Assembly: GCF_004331175.1 (NCBI RefSeq)
Contig: NZ_SJOD01000005.1
Span: forward strand, 281,243-345,242
Length of the DNA: 64,000 nucleotides
Origin: Acinetobacter sp. ANC 4178
Lineage (GTDB): Bacteria; Pseudomonadota; Gammaproteobacteria; Pseudomonadales; Moraxellaceae
Reading direction: 5' to 3'
Below the pieces are notes generated by a model. It was not told the DNA's origin. It saw only the letters and a program-made list of their open reading frames with translations, and did not search any database. Made by a program: the position numbers and the translations under genes. Shown piece after piece: positions 18,122 through 27,747 of this stretch; within the stretch, counting starts at the first letter, position 1; each line of letters begins with the position of its first letter.

Positions 18122-19468
18122 ATGTCTTCAGCAATAAATAGCGATGAAAAAAAAGCGACACAAATTAAACTTTTTAATTTTTCTACACCCGCCATGCGTG
18201 CGTTCCATATGACTTGGCTCGCATTTTTTGTCTGCTTCTTCGCATGGTTTGCCTGTGCACCACTCATGCCTGTAATTAAAGGCGAATTTAATTTAACCAA
18301 AGATCAAATTGCCAACATTAATATTGCAGCCGTTGCGATTACTATTTTAATCCGTCTGATTGTCGGCCCGTTGTGTGATAAATATGGCCCTCGAAAAACC
18401 TATACTGCCCTTCTATTACTCGGCAGTATTCCTGTATTTGGCGTTGCATCTGCCAATACCTACGAATCCTTTTTATTTTTTCGTCTACTGATTGGTGCCA
18501 TTGGTGCGAGTTTTGTGATTACCCAATACCATACCAGTATTATGTTTGCACCGAATGTCGTGGGTACAGCGAATGCAGCGGCGGCTGGCTGGGGTAATGC
18601 AGGCGGTGGTGCAACACAAGCCCTCATGCCGCTTCTTCTTGGTGCAATTGTAATGTTTGGCGTAGAGCAAAGTATGGGATGGCGCATTGCTCTGCTTGTA
18701 CCGGGCATCATGATGGTGATTGTGGGCATCTTATATTGGAAGCTCACTCAGGATTGCCCTCAAGGGAATTTTAAAGAACTCCGTGCGCAAGGTATTGAAG
18801 TCGGTAGCGGTAAAAAAGGTGGTACAGCAATTTTGCTGCAAGCTGCACGCAATTATCGCGTTTGGATTCTGTTCGTGTCTTATGCTGCATGTTTTGGTAT
18901 TGAAATTTTCATTCATAATGTTGCTGCAATGTATTATGTAGATCACTTCAATATGGGGCTTAAAGAGGCAGGTTTAACTGCGGGTATTTTTGGGCTATTG
19001 GCACTTTTTGCTCGTGCTTTGGGTGGTATTATTTCGGATAAAGTAGCTGTTACGAAAGGCTTAGATGGACGTACCAAAATCTTATTCATCCTGATTTTAT
19101 GCGAAGGTTTATTCCTTATACTATTTTCGCAAATGAATGTGGTTAGCCTTGCAATCATCAGCATGACCGTTTTTGCACTCTTTACCCACATGGCGTGTGG
19201 TGCCACTTATGCACTGGTGCCTTTTATTGACCGTGATGCTCTAGGAGGTGTTGCAGGCATCATCGGTGCTGGGGGTAATGTGGGTGCAGTCGCAGCAGGT
19301 TTCCTGCTTAAAGGTCTGCTTGATGTTCAAACTTGTCTTATGATTTTAGGTGGACTCGTAACGGTTGCAGCTTTCAGTGTGATTTTCATTCGCTTCTCTG
19401 TAGAACATCAAATCAAAGAAAAACAACTTTTTGATCAAGCTATCTTAGAACGAAAGAGTTTAGCGTAA
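18122..19468 (+). CDS. NarK/NasA-type nitrate/nitrite transporter (MFS, NNP family)
   Basis: Inner-membrane carrier that takes up nitrate (or exchanges nitrite), 448 residues and about 12 membrane segments. The two nitrate signatures of the NNP family are present: AGWGNAGGGATQALMP in helix 5 and GIIGAGGNVGAVAAGFL in helix 11. The substrate arginines lie in FRLLIGAIGASF and in the second half. The ATG at 18122 is preferred to one six bases earlier because AGGGG is correctly spaced only from it. A sigma-54 promoter and a two-hairpin leader precede it, which points to nitrate assimilation under nitrogen control. No nitrate reductase gene is adjacent. Confidence 0.9.
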   Translation: MSSAINSDEKKATQIKLFNFSTPAMRAFHMTWLAFFVCFFAWFACAPLMPVIKGEFNLTKDQIANINIAAVAITILIRLIVGPLCDKYGPRKTYTALLLLGSIPVFGVASANTYESFLFFRLLIGAIGASFVITQYHTSIMFAPNVVGTANAAAAGWGNAGGGATQALMPLLLGAIVMFGVEQSMGWRIALLVPGIMMVIVGILYWKLTQDCPQGNFKELRAQGIEVGSGKKGGTAILLQAARNYRVWILFVSYAACFGIEIFIHNVAAMYYVDHFNMGLKEAGLTAGIFGLLALFARALGGIISDKVAVTKGLDGRTKILFILILCEGLFLILFSQMNVVSLAIISMTVFALFTHMACGATYALVPFIDRDALGGVAGIIGAGGNVGAVAAGFLLKGLLDVQTCLMILGGLVTVAAFSVIFIRFSVEHQIKEKQLFDQAILERKSLA

Positions 19469-19852
19469 CACTTTAGTCCCTGAGTACAGATGATGATCTA
19501 TCAATCATCTGTACTTGATCAAAATAATCTACTGTATCTTAAATAAAAAATGAAATTGGCTCGCAACCTAATCCCCCATGACTCAGTATTAAATATAAAA
19601 TTAATTTTTATAAGTATAAATTCTGCAAAATAAATGACGCATTCGTACCATCCATATACTTAAAGATTATGTTACTCCTCAGTGTCCTAAATATACAAAC
19701 AATCACTGTTTCAATAGTTTTCACATATTCATAATGCTGCACTAATCCCTCAATCATTACGTCACTTTTCAAATGTTTTAATCAAATATCGAAATTAATC
19801 GATATATTGCGTACAATACTGCCAAACTTATATTTCAAAGACGAATGCGGCA
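19469..19852. other. Intergenic region between nitrate transporter and MFS genes
   Basis: AT-rich, no open frame of note. A 10-bp inverted repeat (GTACAGATGA/TCATCTGTAC, 19484-19514) just after the nitrate transporter gene may end its transcript. Near 19786-19805 an ATATCG...CGATAT dyad lies just before a TACAAT box (19812-19817), a possible operator and -10 for the next gene. Confidence 0.4.
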
Positions 19853-21067
19853 ATGACCCAAAGTCAATTTTCAAAACCCCTTATTTATATGCTGATTGGT
19901 AGCGCCATCATTTTGGCGCTTTCGCTAGGTGTTCGACATGCATTTGGACTCTATTTGGTTCCTATGAGCCATGAATTTGGTTGGGGGCATAACGTTTTTA
20001 GTTTAGCAATCGCATTACAAAACCTGATTTGGGGTGCTGTACAACCAATTACGGGAGCTTTTGCTGATAAATATGGCAGTAAAATTGTCGTCACGGTAGG
20101 GGGAATCCTCTACGCGATTGGCTTATTACTCATGTCCGTCAGCTCTACAGGTTTTATGCTGAATGTCAGTGTCGGTCTGATTTTAGGTTTAGCTTTATCA
20201 GCTACCTCATTCCCTGTTTTATTATCAGCGGTAGGTCGCGCAGCTCCCCCTGAAAAACGTAGTTTGGCTATGGGCATTGCCAGTGCCGCAGGCTCGTTTG
20301 GGCAATTTATTATGCTGCCATCCACCTTATTGCTTTTGCAAAATATTGGTTGGTCAGCCGCTTTAATTGTCAGTGCTATTTTAATTGCTTTTATAGTTCC
20401 GCTTGCTTGGATGCTAAAAGCGCCCATGTATGTGGCACCAAATAGCCAAACTACAAGTACTGCACCCGCACTCAGCTTCAAACAAATCTTAAACATTGCA
20501 AAAGCACATAAACCTTTCTGGTTTTTATCTTTAGGTTTTATGGTGTGTGGCTTCCAAGTGGTGTTTATTGGTATTCACCTGCCTGGCTATCTGATTGATC
20601 ATGGTTTTGATGCGACCACAGGCACCGTGTTTCTCGCTTTAGTGGGATTATTCAATATCTTTGGCACTTACGGCGCGGGCTGGTTAGGAGGTAAATTTTC
20701 TAAACCCAAACTACTTATGGGCTTATATGCGTTACGTGGCATCGCCATGATTGCCTTTTTAGCCTTACCGCTCAGCACTTGGACGGTCTATAGTTTTGGC
20801 GTCATTATGGGTTTATTATGGTTATCTACCGTACCATTAACTAACGGGATTGTGGCCAATATGTTCGGTATTCGCTATTTATCCATGCTGAGCGGTCTTG
20901 TATTTTTTACCCATCAAGTCGGTTCATTTTTTGGTGGATGGCTCGGAGGCGTTAATCATGACATGACTGGCAATTATCAAGCTGTTTGGATGATTTCAAT
21001 TGCACTCAGTGTTTTAGGTGTCCTGGTTCATTTCTTTGTCGATGAAAAGGCGGTGGTCCATGAATAA
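19853..21067 (+). CDS. MFS transporter (OFA/monocarboxylate-like)
   Basis: Inner-membrane carrier of 404 residues with twelve predicted helices. The first half has HAFGLYLVPMSHEFGW and the MFS motif A-like GAFADKYGSKIVV between helices 2 and 3; the second half ends HQVGSFFGGWLGG, as in oxalate/formate-antiporter and monocarboxylate-type families. The substrate cannot be fixed. It overlaps a 45-codon gene by 8 bases and lies upstream of a TauD-type dioxygenase on the same strand. No good ribosome site was seen before the ATG. Confidence 0.8.
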   Translation: MTQSQFSKPLIYMLIGSAIILALSLGVRHAFGLYLVPMSHEFGWGHNVFSLAIALQNLIWGAVQPITGAFADKYGSKIVVTVGGILYAIGLLLMSVSSTGFMLNVSVGLILGLALSATSFPVLLSAVGRAAPPEKRSLAMGIASAAGSFGQFIMLPSTLLLLQNIGWSAALIVSAILIAFIVPLAWMLKAPMYVAPNSQTTSTAPALSFKQILNIAKAHKPFWFLSLGFMVCGFQVVFIGIHLPGYLIDHGFDATTGTVFLALVGLFNIFGTYGAGWLGGKFSKPKLLMGLYALRGIAMIAFLALPLSTWTVYSFGVIMGLLWLSTVPLTNGIVANMFGIRYLSMLSGLVFFTHQVGSFFGGWLGGVNHDMTGNYQAVWMISIALSVLGVLVHFFVDEKAVVHE

Positions 21068-21197
21068 TTCATCTGTATTTTGGATTAAAACTTCTGTTGT
21101 GATGCTCATCATCAGTTTATTGGCGCTCGCAATTATTTTATGGATGCAAACTCCTCAGCTATTTGAATATTTCAATCAAGCCTTCTGCCCACATTAA
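21060..21197 (+). CDS. Small single-span membrane protein, 45 residues
   Basis: The frame starts inside the last codons of the MFS gene (8-base overlap) with AAGG and GGTGG just upstream, and encodes 45 residues: a short polar N-terminus, one strongly hydrophobic helix (about residues 12-28, VVMLIISLLALAIILW) and a short tail ending in FCPH. Size, overlap and topology suggest a small accessory subunit translated together with the carrier. I recognise no family. Its coding nature is inferred from position and hydropathy. Confidence 0.55.
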   Translation: MNNSSVFWIKTSVVMLIISLLALAIILWMQTPQLFEYFNQAFCPH

Positions 21198-21226
21198 TCT
21201 CTTCAAGACTGGCTCTAGTTTTCATA

Positions 21227-21270
21227 AACTCAGCATTTATTCTTATTTCAAAAAATGCTGAGTTTTTCTT
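21227..21270 (+). terminator. Intrinsic terminator after the MFS unit
   Basis: Stem AAACTCAGCATTT with complement AAATGCTGAGTTT, 13-14-base loop, T-run. It separates the MFS unit from the dioxygenase gene. Confidence 0.8.
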
Positions 21271-21304
21271 AGTTTAAAACAACAAGAAATTTAGAGTAAT
21301 AACA

Positions 21305-22261
21305 ATGACCAGTCTTACACAACTTTCTCAAGCCATTCATGATGCACCGCAATGGCATTTAGCTGAAGCATTTCAACATCCAAATGAAATTCAAATTACC
21401 CCATTGAAAGACCAAGCTTTAGGTGCAGTTGTGACAGGCTTAGATGCACGTAAAGCCCAGTCAGGTGAGACCATTTTTCGTCTTAAACAAGCTCTGGCAA
21501 AACATTTAATTTTGATCTTTAAACAGCAAAGTTTAGATGATTTACAATATTTAGCCTTTGCCAGCTACTTTGGTTCAATTTTCCGCCCAAGCGCAGATAA
21601 TCCCGTACTTGCTAGCCAATCCGATACTGGTGTTCCACCTGATGTTGTCCCTGTGTCAAATGCAGTAGGTCAAGGAGACTACACAGGTCACGGCGAGCTC
21701 AGTCCACATGCCGATCACCAATGGACACCTCTTCCCTCTTTCGGCTCACTGCTTTATGCGATTGAACTTCCACAAAACGGTGGACAAACCGCTTGGTTCA
21801 ATACCATTAAAGCCTATGACGCCCTCCCAAATGAGATTAAAAAGAAAATCGATTCGTTACAGCTCATTACCTATAACCCCTTTGTCCGTGCACAAAGCAA
21901 TACAGGAACGAACGGTTATGCAGATTCACCTTACTATCGCTTTAAAGATCAGCCAATTTTAGGACATGCCTATCCCCATCCACTTGTACGTACTCACCCT
22001 GAAACTGGACGTAAAGCATTGTGGCTGAATACGCGTTCGGAAGTTGAATTGGTTAATGTGGATGATGTTAAAGGCAGTGAACTCATCGCAGAGCTTCGAG
22101 CACATCTCCTAAAACCAGAGTTTCGCTACGAACATCATTGGGAAACGGGAGATATTGTGTTTTGGGACAATCAAGCCACATTACATTCCAGAACACCCTT
22201 TCCCGCTGAACAACGTCGCTTATTAAAACGTATTAGCTTGGCAGGTGCTCGACCTTTCTAA
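21305..22261 (+). CDS. TauD/TfdA-family 2-oxoglutarate/Fe(II) dioxygenase
   Basis: Cytoplasmic non-haem iron oxygenase, 318 residues. The iron-binding facial triad is H135 and D137 in SPHADHQW plus the distal H294 in NQATLHSR; the 2-oxoglutarate-binding arginine follows in EQRRLLKRISLAG. Members remove sulfonate, sulfate ester, phenoxy or similar groups by hydroxylation. The true substrate here is unknown. An MFS carrier gene lies upstream on the same strand but is separated by a terminator, so co-transcription is not assured. Length is a little above the 280-300 usual for TauD. Confidence 0.87.
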   Translation: MTSLTQLSQAIHDAPQWHLAEAFQHPNEIQITPLKDQALGAVVTGLDARKAQSGETIFRLKQALAKHLILIFKQQSLDDLQYLAFASYFGSIFRPSADNPVLASQSDTGVPPDVVPVSNAVGQGDYTGHGELSPHADHQWTPLPSFGSLLYAIELPQNGGQTAWFNTIKAYDALPNEIKKKIDSLQLITYNPFVRAQSNTGTNGYADSPYYRFKDQPILGHAYPHPLVRTHPETGRKALWLNTRSEVELVNVDDVKGSELIAELRAHLLKPEFRYEHHWETGDIVFWDNQATLHSRTPFPAEQRRLLKRISLAGARPF

Positions 22262-22287
22262 ACGATATTCATCATTCCTCAACGCAT

Positions 22288-22319
22288 AAAAAAGCCCATT
22301 AATTAAAATGGGCTTTTTA
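22288..22319. terminator. Bidirectional terminator between dioxygenase and sthA
   Basis: Stem AAAAGCCCATT/AATGGGCTTTT with A- and T-runs on each side; the two genes converge here. Confidence 0.88.
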
Positions 22320-22336
22320 TTCACTTCACTGAATGT

Positions 22337-23752
22337 TTAGAACAAACGGTTCATACCATTCAAAGTCGCTACACGGTATGCTTCCGCCATTGTTGGGTAG
22401 TTAAATGTCGTTTCCACAAAATACTTGATGGTATTATTTGGACTGTTCATCACTGCTTGACCAATGTGAATAATTTCCGCAGCGTTATTACCAAAGCAAT
22501 GCACACCTAAAATTTCCAAGGTATCACGATGGAACAGAATCTTTAATTCACCGACGGTATCCCCTGTAATTTGCGCACGAGCTAAATGACGGAAAGAGGC
22601 CTGACCCACTTCATACGGAATTTTTTCTTCCGTTAATTGCTGTTCGTTCTTACCAATCGAAGAAATTTCTGGAATGGTGTAGATCCCTGTAGGAATATCA
22701 ACTACGGGTTCAACACCTTCTTCACCACTCATATTTGCCCCTGCACAACGACCTTGGTCATAGGCAGCAGAAGCCAGTGATGGCCAACCAATCACATCAC
22801 CCGCAGCGTAAATATTGTCAACTTCAGTTTGGTATTGATCATTCACGGTAATTTGACCGCGGCTGTTTGGTGTAATACCCACATTCTCAAGACCTAAACC
22901 ATCGGTATTACCAGAACGACCGTTACACCATAAAATCGCATCGGCTTTAATTTTCTTACCACTGAGCAAATGCATCACAACGTGATCATCGAAAGTTTCA
23001 AGATGATCAATCTGTTCATTATGACGAATCAATACACCCTGCTCACGCAAGTGATAAGAGAGTGCATCCGAAATTTCGTCATCTAAATAGCTGAGTAATT
23101 TCATTTGGGTATTGATCAGATCAACTTTATGATCTAAGCCAATGAAAATTGACGCATATTCACAGCCGATCACACCCGCACCATAAATGATGATTTTCTG
23201 GATCGAGAAATCCAAATCCAAGATTTTATCTGAATCAAATACGCGCGGATGATTAAAATCAAGCATCGCAGGACGATATGGACGGCTACCTGTCGCAATC
23301 ACCAACTGCTTAAACATGATGGTTTCTTTAATCCCTTCGGGCGTAAAAACCAAAATTGTGTTTTGATCTTGGATATAAGCACGACCGTGGAAAATATCAA
23401 TCTTGTTACGATCGTAAAAACGCGAGTGCGTCTCAACTTGTTGTTGAATGACTTTATGCGCATTGCGTAGCACTTGTTTCATGGTGAATTGTTTCCAATC
23501 CCCCACTTTTTGGAACATTGGGTCGCGTTGATAGCGAATAATGCTCGATACAGTTTGACGCAATGCCTTACTCGGAATTGTGCCAACGTGGGTACAGTTA
23601 CCCCCCAGTTGCTCTCGCATATCAATAATTGCAACACGCTTGCCCGATTTGGCAAGTTTCATTGCCGCACCTTCACCAGCAGGGCCTGAACCGAGAACGA
23701 CCGCATCGTATTTCACAAAAGTTCCACTAACGACCTCTTTCTTACGTGCCAT
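22337..23752 (-). CDS. sthA: Soluble pyridine nucleotide transhydrogenase
   Basis: FAD enzyme that moves hydride between NADPH and NAD+, cytoplasmic, 471 residues. FAD-binding [10 protein letters not shown] (about 21-30), then [16 protein letters not shown] near residue 50. In place of the redox disulfide of lipoamide dehydrogenase the second cysteine is replaced (C53, T58), the feature that marks SthA. NAD(P)-binding [14 protein letters not shown] motif [10 protein letters not shown] and the C-terminal dimer domain [12 protein letters not shown] complete it. It is convergent with the dioxygenase gene and divergent from lipA. Confidence 0.95.
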   Translation of the reverse strand: MARKKEVVSGTFVKYDAVVLGSGPAGEGAAMKLAKSGKRVAIIDMREQLGGNCTHVGTIPSKALRQTVSSIIRYQRDPMFQKVGDWKQFTMKQVLRNAHKVIQQQVETHSRFYDRNKIDIFHGRAYIQDQNTILVFTPEGIKETIMFKQLVIATGSRPYRPAMLDFNHPRVFDSDKILDLDFSIQKIIIYGAGVIGCEYASIFIGLDHKVDLINTQMKLLSYLDDEISDALSYHLREQGVLIRHNEQIDHLETFDDHVVMHLLSGKKIKADAILWCNGRSGNTDGLGLENVGITPNSRGQITVNDQYQTEVDNIYAAGDVIGWPSLASAAYDQGRCAGANMSGEEGVEPVVDIPTGIYTIPEISSIGKNEQQLTEEKIPYEVGQASFRHLARAQITGDTVGELKILFHRDTLEILGVHCFGNNAAEIIHIGQAVMNSPNNTIKYFVETTFNYPTMAEAYRVATLNGMNRLF

Positions 23753-23901
23753 TCAACGCTCCTTTTCTATAAATCTGTGTCTATTTTCGCTCTATTATGA
23801 CTGAAAATAGCTGACTTTGCTGTATTTCATAGTCATATATTGAATGATAACGACATTTAGAAAATGAATAGTGTTTTCGCCCTATCAATGTGCAATTCCG
23901 T

Positions 23902-23907
23902 TATAAT
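23902..23907 (+). promoter_or_regulatory. -10 element of lipA
   Basis: Perfect TATAAT 40 bases before the lipA ATG; no convincing -35 hexamer at normal spacing. Confidence 0.45.
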
Positions 23908-23947
23908 GTGGTCATATCTCTCCGTGTAAACAGTGGAAAAGTTGAAT

Positions 23948-24961
23948 ATGTCTGAAAGCCGTAAACCTGAACAGGGTGTCAAACTTCGTGGTGCAGAAAA
24001 AGTTTCACGTATTCCTGTCAAAGTTGTTCCTACGGTTGAAGTGCCTCGTAAGCCAGACTGGATTCGTGTCAAGATGACAGCGCCTGAGGAAGTTCAACGC
24101 ATTAAAACAACTTTACGTGCGCAAAAATTACATACCGTGTGTGAAGAAGCTGCTTGCCCAAATTTACCTGAATGTTTTGGTGGTGGTACGGCAACCTTTA
24201 TGATTATGGGTGACATCTGTACCCGTCGTTGTCCATTCTGTGATGTTGCACATGGTCGTCCAAATGCGCTTGACGCTGATGAGCCGCGTCATATGGCGGA
24301 AACCATTTCAAATTTAGGTTTGAAATATGCCGTGATTACCTCGGTAGACCGTGACGATCTATTGGATGGTGGCGCACAGCACTTTGTCGATTGTATTAAA
24401 GAAGCACGTAGTTTAAGCCCAAAAACTCTACTCGAGATTTTGGTACCAGACTTCCGTGGTCGTATGGATATTGCTCTACGCATTATGACCGAATGTCCGC
24501 CAGACGTGTTTAACCACAATATTGAAACTGTGCCACGTTTGTATAAAGCCATGCGTCCAGGTTCAGATTACCAACACTCTTTAACACTCCTTAAAATGTT
24601 TAAAGAGTACTGCCCTGATGTTCCAACCAAATGTGGTTTGATGGTCGGTATTGGTGAAACTGAAGAAGAAGTCATTGCCTTATTAGATGACTTACGCGCG
24701 CATGATGTTGATTACGTGACTATTGGTCAGTATTTACAGCCTTCTAAAGAACATGCACCGATTGACCGTTTTGTCAGCCCAGAAGAATTCGAGCGTTACG
24801 CTGAACATGGTCGCAAACTTGGTTTTAGAAATATCTGGTCGGCACCGATGGTTCGTTCAAGTTACTTTGCAGACCGTCAATACCATGGCGAACCTGTACC
24901 CGCAGTGCGTCGTAAAGTTGACCCAGCAAAGAAAATTGCCGTACAAACAATTGAAGCTTAA
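23948..24961 (+). CDS. lipA: Lipoyl synthase
   Basis: Radical-SAM enzyme that inserts two sulfur atoms into octanoyl groups on lipoyl domains, 337 residues. The ATG at 23948 is chosen over a GTG 15 bases earlier. The auxiliary cluster cysteines are C65, C70 and C76 ([12 protein letters not shown]) and the radical-SAM cluster cysteines C91, C95 and C98 (CTRRCPFC). The conserved C-terminal serine region VRSSYFAD is intact. The gene stands alone between divergent sthA and its own terminator; lipB is not in the window. Confidence 0.97.
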   Translation: MSESRKPEQGVKLRGAEKVSRIPVKVVPTVEVPRKPDWIRVKMTAPEEVQRIKTTLRAQKLHTVCEEAACPNLPECFGGGTATFMIMGDICTRRCPFCDVAHGRPNALDADEPRHMAETISNLGLKYAVITSVDRDDLLDGGAQHFVDCIKEARSLSPKTLLEILVPDFRGRMDIALRIMTECPPDVFNHNIETVPRLYKAMRPGSDYQHSLTLLKMFKEYCPDVPTKCGLMVGIGETEEEVIALLDDLRAHDVDYVTIGQYLQPSKEHAPIDRFVSPEEFERYAEHGRKLGFRNIWSAPMVRSSYFADRQYHGEPVPAVRRKVDPAKKIAVQTIEA

Positions 24962-24976
24962 TTAAGGCTTTGATTT

Positions 24977-25013
24977 AAAAAACCCTTTAGATCATATATT
25001 TAAAGGGTTTTTT
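24977..25013 (+). terminator. Intrinsic terminator of lipA
   Basis: 13-bp A/T-flanked stem AAAAAACCCTTTA/TAAAGGGTTTTTT with an 11-base loop. Confidence 0.88.
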
Positions 25014-25044
25014 ATTATCATGAGCATCAATTAAAGCGATTACA

Positions 25045-25302
25045 TTATATCCAGTACACATTAAAACTATAAAAAAATTCATTCACTTCAAAGCGAACTT
25101 GATAACCCAATTGGGTCAATTCAGCCGAAAGCTCCCGAATTTCAATTAAAGGTAAATGCTTCGGTAAAACAGCAAAGACTGCTGTATTCCCCTGCTGAGC
25201 ACTTTCTTCAATTAATTTTGCTAAGCGCTCTTTATAGAGATTGATATCTAATTTGGCGGTTGCCATAAGAATTTTGGCATGTTCGGCGGTAATAAAGCTC
25301 AT
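25045..25302 (-). CDS. Small conserved hypothetical protein, 85 residues
   Basis: Soluble alpha/beta-looking protein (MSFITAEHAKILMATAKLDI at the start, a predicted strand-rich end with FEVNEFFYSFNVYWI). No signal peptide or known motif. AAGAGAAC before the ATG supports translation. It stands alone between convergent lipA and the divergent acetamidase-like gene. I do not recognise the family. Confidence 0.5.
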   Translation of the reverse strand: MSFITAEHAKILMATAKLDINLYKERLAKLIEESAQQGNTAVFAVLPKHLPLIEIRELSAELTQLGYQVRFEVNEFFYSFNVYWI

Positions 25303-25594
25303 TCTTGTTCTCTTGGTATTGATGAATTATTTCTTTTGATCATAGCAAACAGAATAGAGATACAGTTGAAAAATTATACGAATTTTATCTTTAAATTTCT
25401 CACATCATCTATTTTAAAAAATTAAAGCAACCTCACTTTTAAAAAATTCCATCCACCAGAAGTTGCTCCCAAAATAAGCATTTTTTACCTATCAGTATAA
25501 AATGATCAATAAAATGCATCATCATAAGTCAAATTAACTAATTTAATTTTCACATAATTTATTGGAAGTATTGAATTGATTGAGAAATCAAAAT
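25303..25594. other. Intergenic region upstream of the acetamidase-like gene
   Basis: About 290 bases of AT-rich DNA with no open frame; it would be the place for activator sites for the sigma-54 promoter that follows, but I could not pick out an NtrC-type GCAC-N7-GTGC dyad. Confidence 0.4.
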
Positions 25595-25610
25595 TGGCAT
25601 AAGGATTGCT
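25595..25610 (+). promoter_or_regulatory. Sigma-54 promoter of the acetamidase/formamidase gene
   Basis: TGGCAT-N5-TTGCT with GG and GC 10 bases apart, near-perfect -24/-12 consensus. Predicted start near 25621, giving a leader of about 37 bases. Confidence 0.72.
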
Positions 25611-25658
25611 ATATATCAAATACATAGATTGGAGATAAATTAAGTAAAGGTCAAACTT

Positions 25659-26891
25659 ATGTTGAAAATTAAACTTATTTCATTGGCTGTATTAACGACA
25701 TTGAGCTCAGCATTCACCTATGCCGATGATTTCAAAATTCTTAAACAAATATCTGAAAAACCAACCTTACTTAAAGAGGGTACATATAAAGGCAACTACT
25801 ATGTACCATCCACACTAAATACCATTACTTGGGGCTATTTACCCAATCGAGATGCAAAACCTGTTTTAACGGTAAACTCTGGCAGTATTGTGACTTTTGA
25901 TACGGTCTCCCACGAAGGTTTACTTGAAGATCAAGGACGAGATGCAGACAAATATTTCCAATCTAAAGGGGTTAAGTCTGAATATATTCTAGATGAAGCC
26001 AAAAAAATTACCCAATCCAAACTAGCACATGACTTCCATAAAGATGGTCCACACATTGTTACAGGACCAGTCGCCATTGCAGGTGCTGAGCCCGGGGATA
26101 TTTTAAAAGTTGAAGTGATTAAGGTCGAACCACGTGTACCCTATGGTGTAATTTCGAATCGACACGGCAAAGGAGCCTTGGTCGGAGAATTCCCAAAGAC
26201 ACCTCAACAAGATAATCCATCTGCTGAGCATCCTGAACGCTTCGGCAATGTTTCAATTTTCACCCCGATTGAAAAGAATGCTCAAGGTGAATATGAAGGT
26301 GTGTTAAAGACCGCATCGGGTAAAGCGATTCGTTTCCCGCTTTATCCTTTTATGGGCATTATGGGGGTAGCTGCAAACACCTCGGAACCTGTTCACTCTG
26401 TACCACCAGCCTTGTATGGTGGAAATATTGATATTAATGAGCTTGGTGCGGGTGCAACTGCCTATTATCCAGTTCAAGTCAAAGGCGCACTTTTTTACAC
26501 GGGTGACAGCCATTTCTCGCAAGGTGATGGTGAAGTCGCACTGACGGCATTGGAAGCATCAGCACGTGCGACCCTCAAATTTACCTTATTAAAGGCAGGT
26601 AAGGACAAGATTCCGGGGCAAGAAATTAAACAACCTTTAGCTGAAAATGCAGAGTTCTGGATTACCCCTGGTTTAGATGCTGATCTGGATGAAGCGATGA
26701 AAAAATCAACCCGTGAAGCGATCCGTTTTTTAAATCAAGAATATGGAATTGATGAAGCGACTGCCTATGCTTACTTAAGTGCCGCAACAGATTTTGAAGT
26801 TTCACAAGTGGTTGACCGTACCAAAGGCATTCATGCCAAAATTCGTAAAGCCGATTTCAAAGAGTTTGCTTCAGAAAATCAAAGTAAATAA
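25659..26891 (+). CDS. Exported acetamidase/formamidase family protein
   Basis: Amide hydrolase of the FmdA/AmdA family, 410 residues, which releases ammonia from short amides. The family blocks GPVAIAGAEPGDILKVEV, FPLYPFMGIMGVA, YGGNIDINELGAGATAYYPV and the GDSHFSQGDGEV motif are present. Unlike the well-studied cytosolic enzymes it starts with a signal peptide ending near TYA-DD, so it should act in the periplasm. The C-terminal part (SAATDFEVSQVVD) is the usual closing segment. A sigma-54 promoter just upstream fits nitrogen scavenging. No amide transporter is next to it. Confidence 0.85.
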   Translation: MLKIKLISLAVLTTLSSAFTYADDFKILKQISEKPTLLKEGTYKGNYYVPSTLNTITWGYLPNRDAKPVLTVNSGSIVTFDTVSHEGLLEDQGRDADKYFQSKGVKSEYILDEAKKITQSKLAHDFHKDGPHIVTGPVAIAGAEPGDILKVEVIKVEPRVPYGVISNRHGKGALVGEFPKTPQQDNPSAEHPERFGNVSIFTPIEKNAQGEYEGVLKTASGKAIRFPLYPFMGIMGVAANTSEPVHSVPPALYGGNIDINELGAGATAYYPVQVKGALFYTGDSHFSQGDGEVALTALEASARATLKFTLLKAGKDKIPGQEIKQPLAENAEFWITPGLDADLDEAMKKSTREAIRFLNQEYGIDEATAYAYLSAATDFEVSQVVDRTKGIHAKIRKADFKEFASENQSK

Positions 26892-26908
26892 TTTATTATC
26901 AATATGAA

Positions 26909-26938
26909 AATGAAGGTGATTACCCAATCACCTTCATT
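26909..26938 (+). terminator. Hairpin after the acetamidase-like gene
   Basis: Perfect 13-bp stem AATGAAGGTGATT and complement, 4-base loop. T-run is poor. Confidence 0.55.
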
Positions 26939-27151
26939 AAATAAATAGTTTCAATACAATCGACAGAGGTGATTCTCGTACCCATTACACCAATTTAAAT
27001 TCACTATTGTTTACATCTCATCACCACATTTATACGTCAAGCAATTGATTAAAAAATCAGCAAAGTCATAAACTATTCATATAACCAACGGATTAGGCAT
27101 ACTGACAAGATTCAAACCATGCATACACCTATGACGATAATGAGATTCTAA

Positions 27152-27319
27152 GCACTTGAGTGCACAAAAGCTTTATCATCTGCTGAGATAAGTCGTAGAT
27201 ATCTTGAAAAATCCCAAAAACATCAGATTATCGACTTACAGCGTGAACTGAATGAGTTCAAATCAATACGTCATCTTCGAGTTGTAATTTATACAAATAA
27301 CAATTTTACAGGAGGTTGA
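27152..27319 (+). pseudogene. Possible gene remnant, 55 codons without a start
   Basis: An open stretch reads ...SSAEISRRYLEKSQKHQI then DLQRELNEFKSIRH and ends at TGA at 27317-27319, with helix-like composition unlike the AT-rich surroundings, but no ATG or good start precedes it. The rest of 26939-27151 holds nothing I can support. It may be the tail of a decayed gene; I do not recognise the family, and chance is not excluded. Confidence 0.25.
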
Positions 27320-27320
27320 T

Positions 27321-27608
27321 ATGAATTTTCTGACAAATTTATTGGTCGCCAAACCTCTGTCCATTTTCTGGATTGCCTGTATCTTTTTTATCGGCTATTT
27401 AATCGTACGTAATTTTAGCCACCAGCATAGTGCAAAATATTTAGGCCTAACCTCAATTTCATGGCTGCTTTATGCGCTCTGGGAATTTTTAGTTCAGCTC
27501 AAATCACCAGACGCCAATATTCGTATTGATTTACTCATTATCTGGCCGGTAATTTTTATACTGACTTTTATTTCCATGCTGTTGCTGTTTTTTAAAAGCG
27601 AAAAATAA
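27321..27608 (+). CDS. Small three-span membrane protein, 95 residues
   Basis: AGGAGG sits five bases before the ATG. The product has three hydrophobic segments (about residues 12-30, 42-60 and 70-90) and a short basic end (FFKSEK). No known motif. It stands alone between the acetamidase-like gene and the ketone-body locus. The strong ribosome site and clean frame support a real gene; function unknown. Confidence 0.6.
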   Translation: MNFLTNLLVAKPLSIFWIACIFFIGYLIVRNFSHQHSAKYLGLTSISWLLYALWEFLVQLKSPDANIRIDLLIIWPVIFILTFISMLLLFFKSEK

Positions 27609-27645
27609 AGAGCCAAGCGAATAGACACTCACCCTCTAAAAAAGA

Positions 27646-27665
27646 ACCAGTCGTTTCCGACTGGT
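27646..27665. terminator. Short hairpin between convergent genes
   Basis: Stem ACCAGTCG/CGACTGGT with a TTTC loop; no T-run on either strand, so a weak or partial terminator. Confidence 0.4.
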
Positions 27666-27747
27666 CAAGGAAAAAGTTACGCTGCTATCTAAAGAATTGT
27701 GATTCTTTTATGGCTGGATAGCGCCGTATCTTTATTTATAAGTATTG

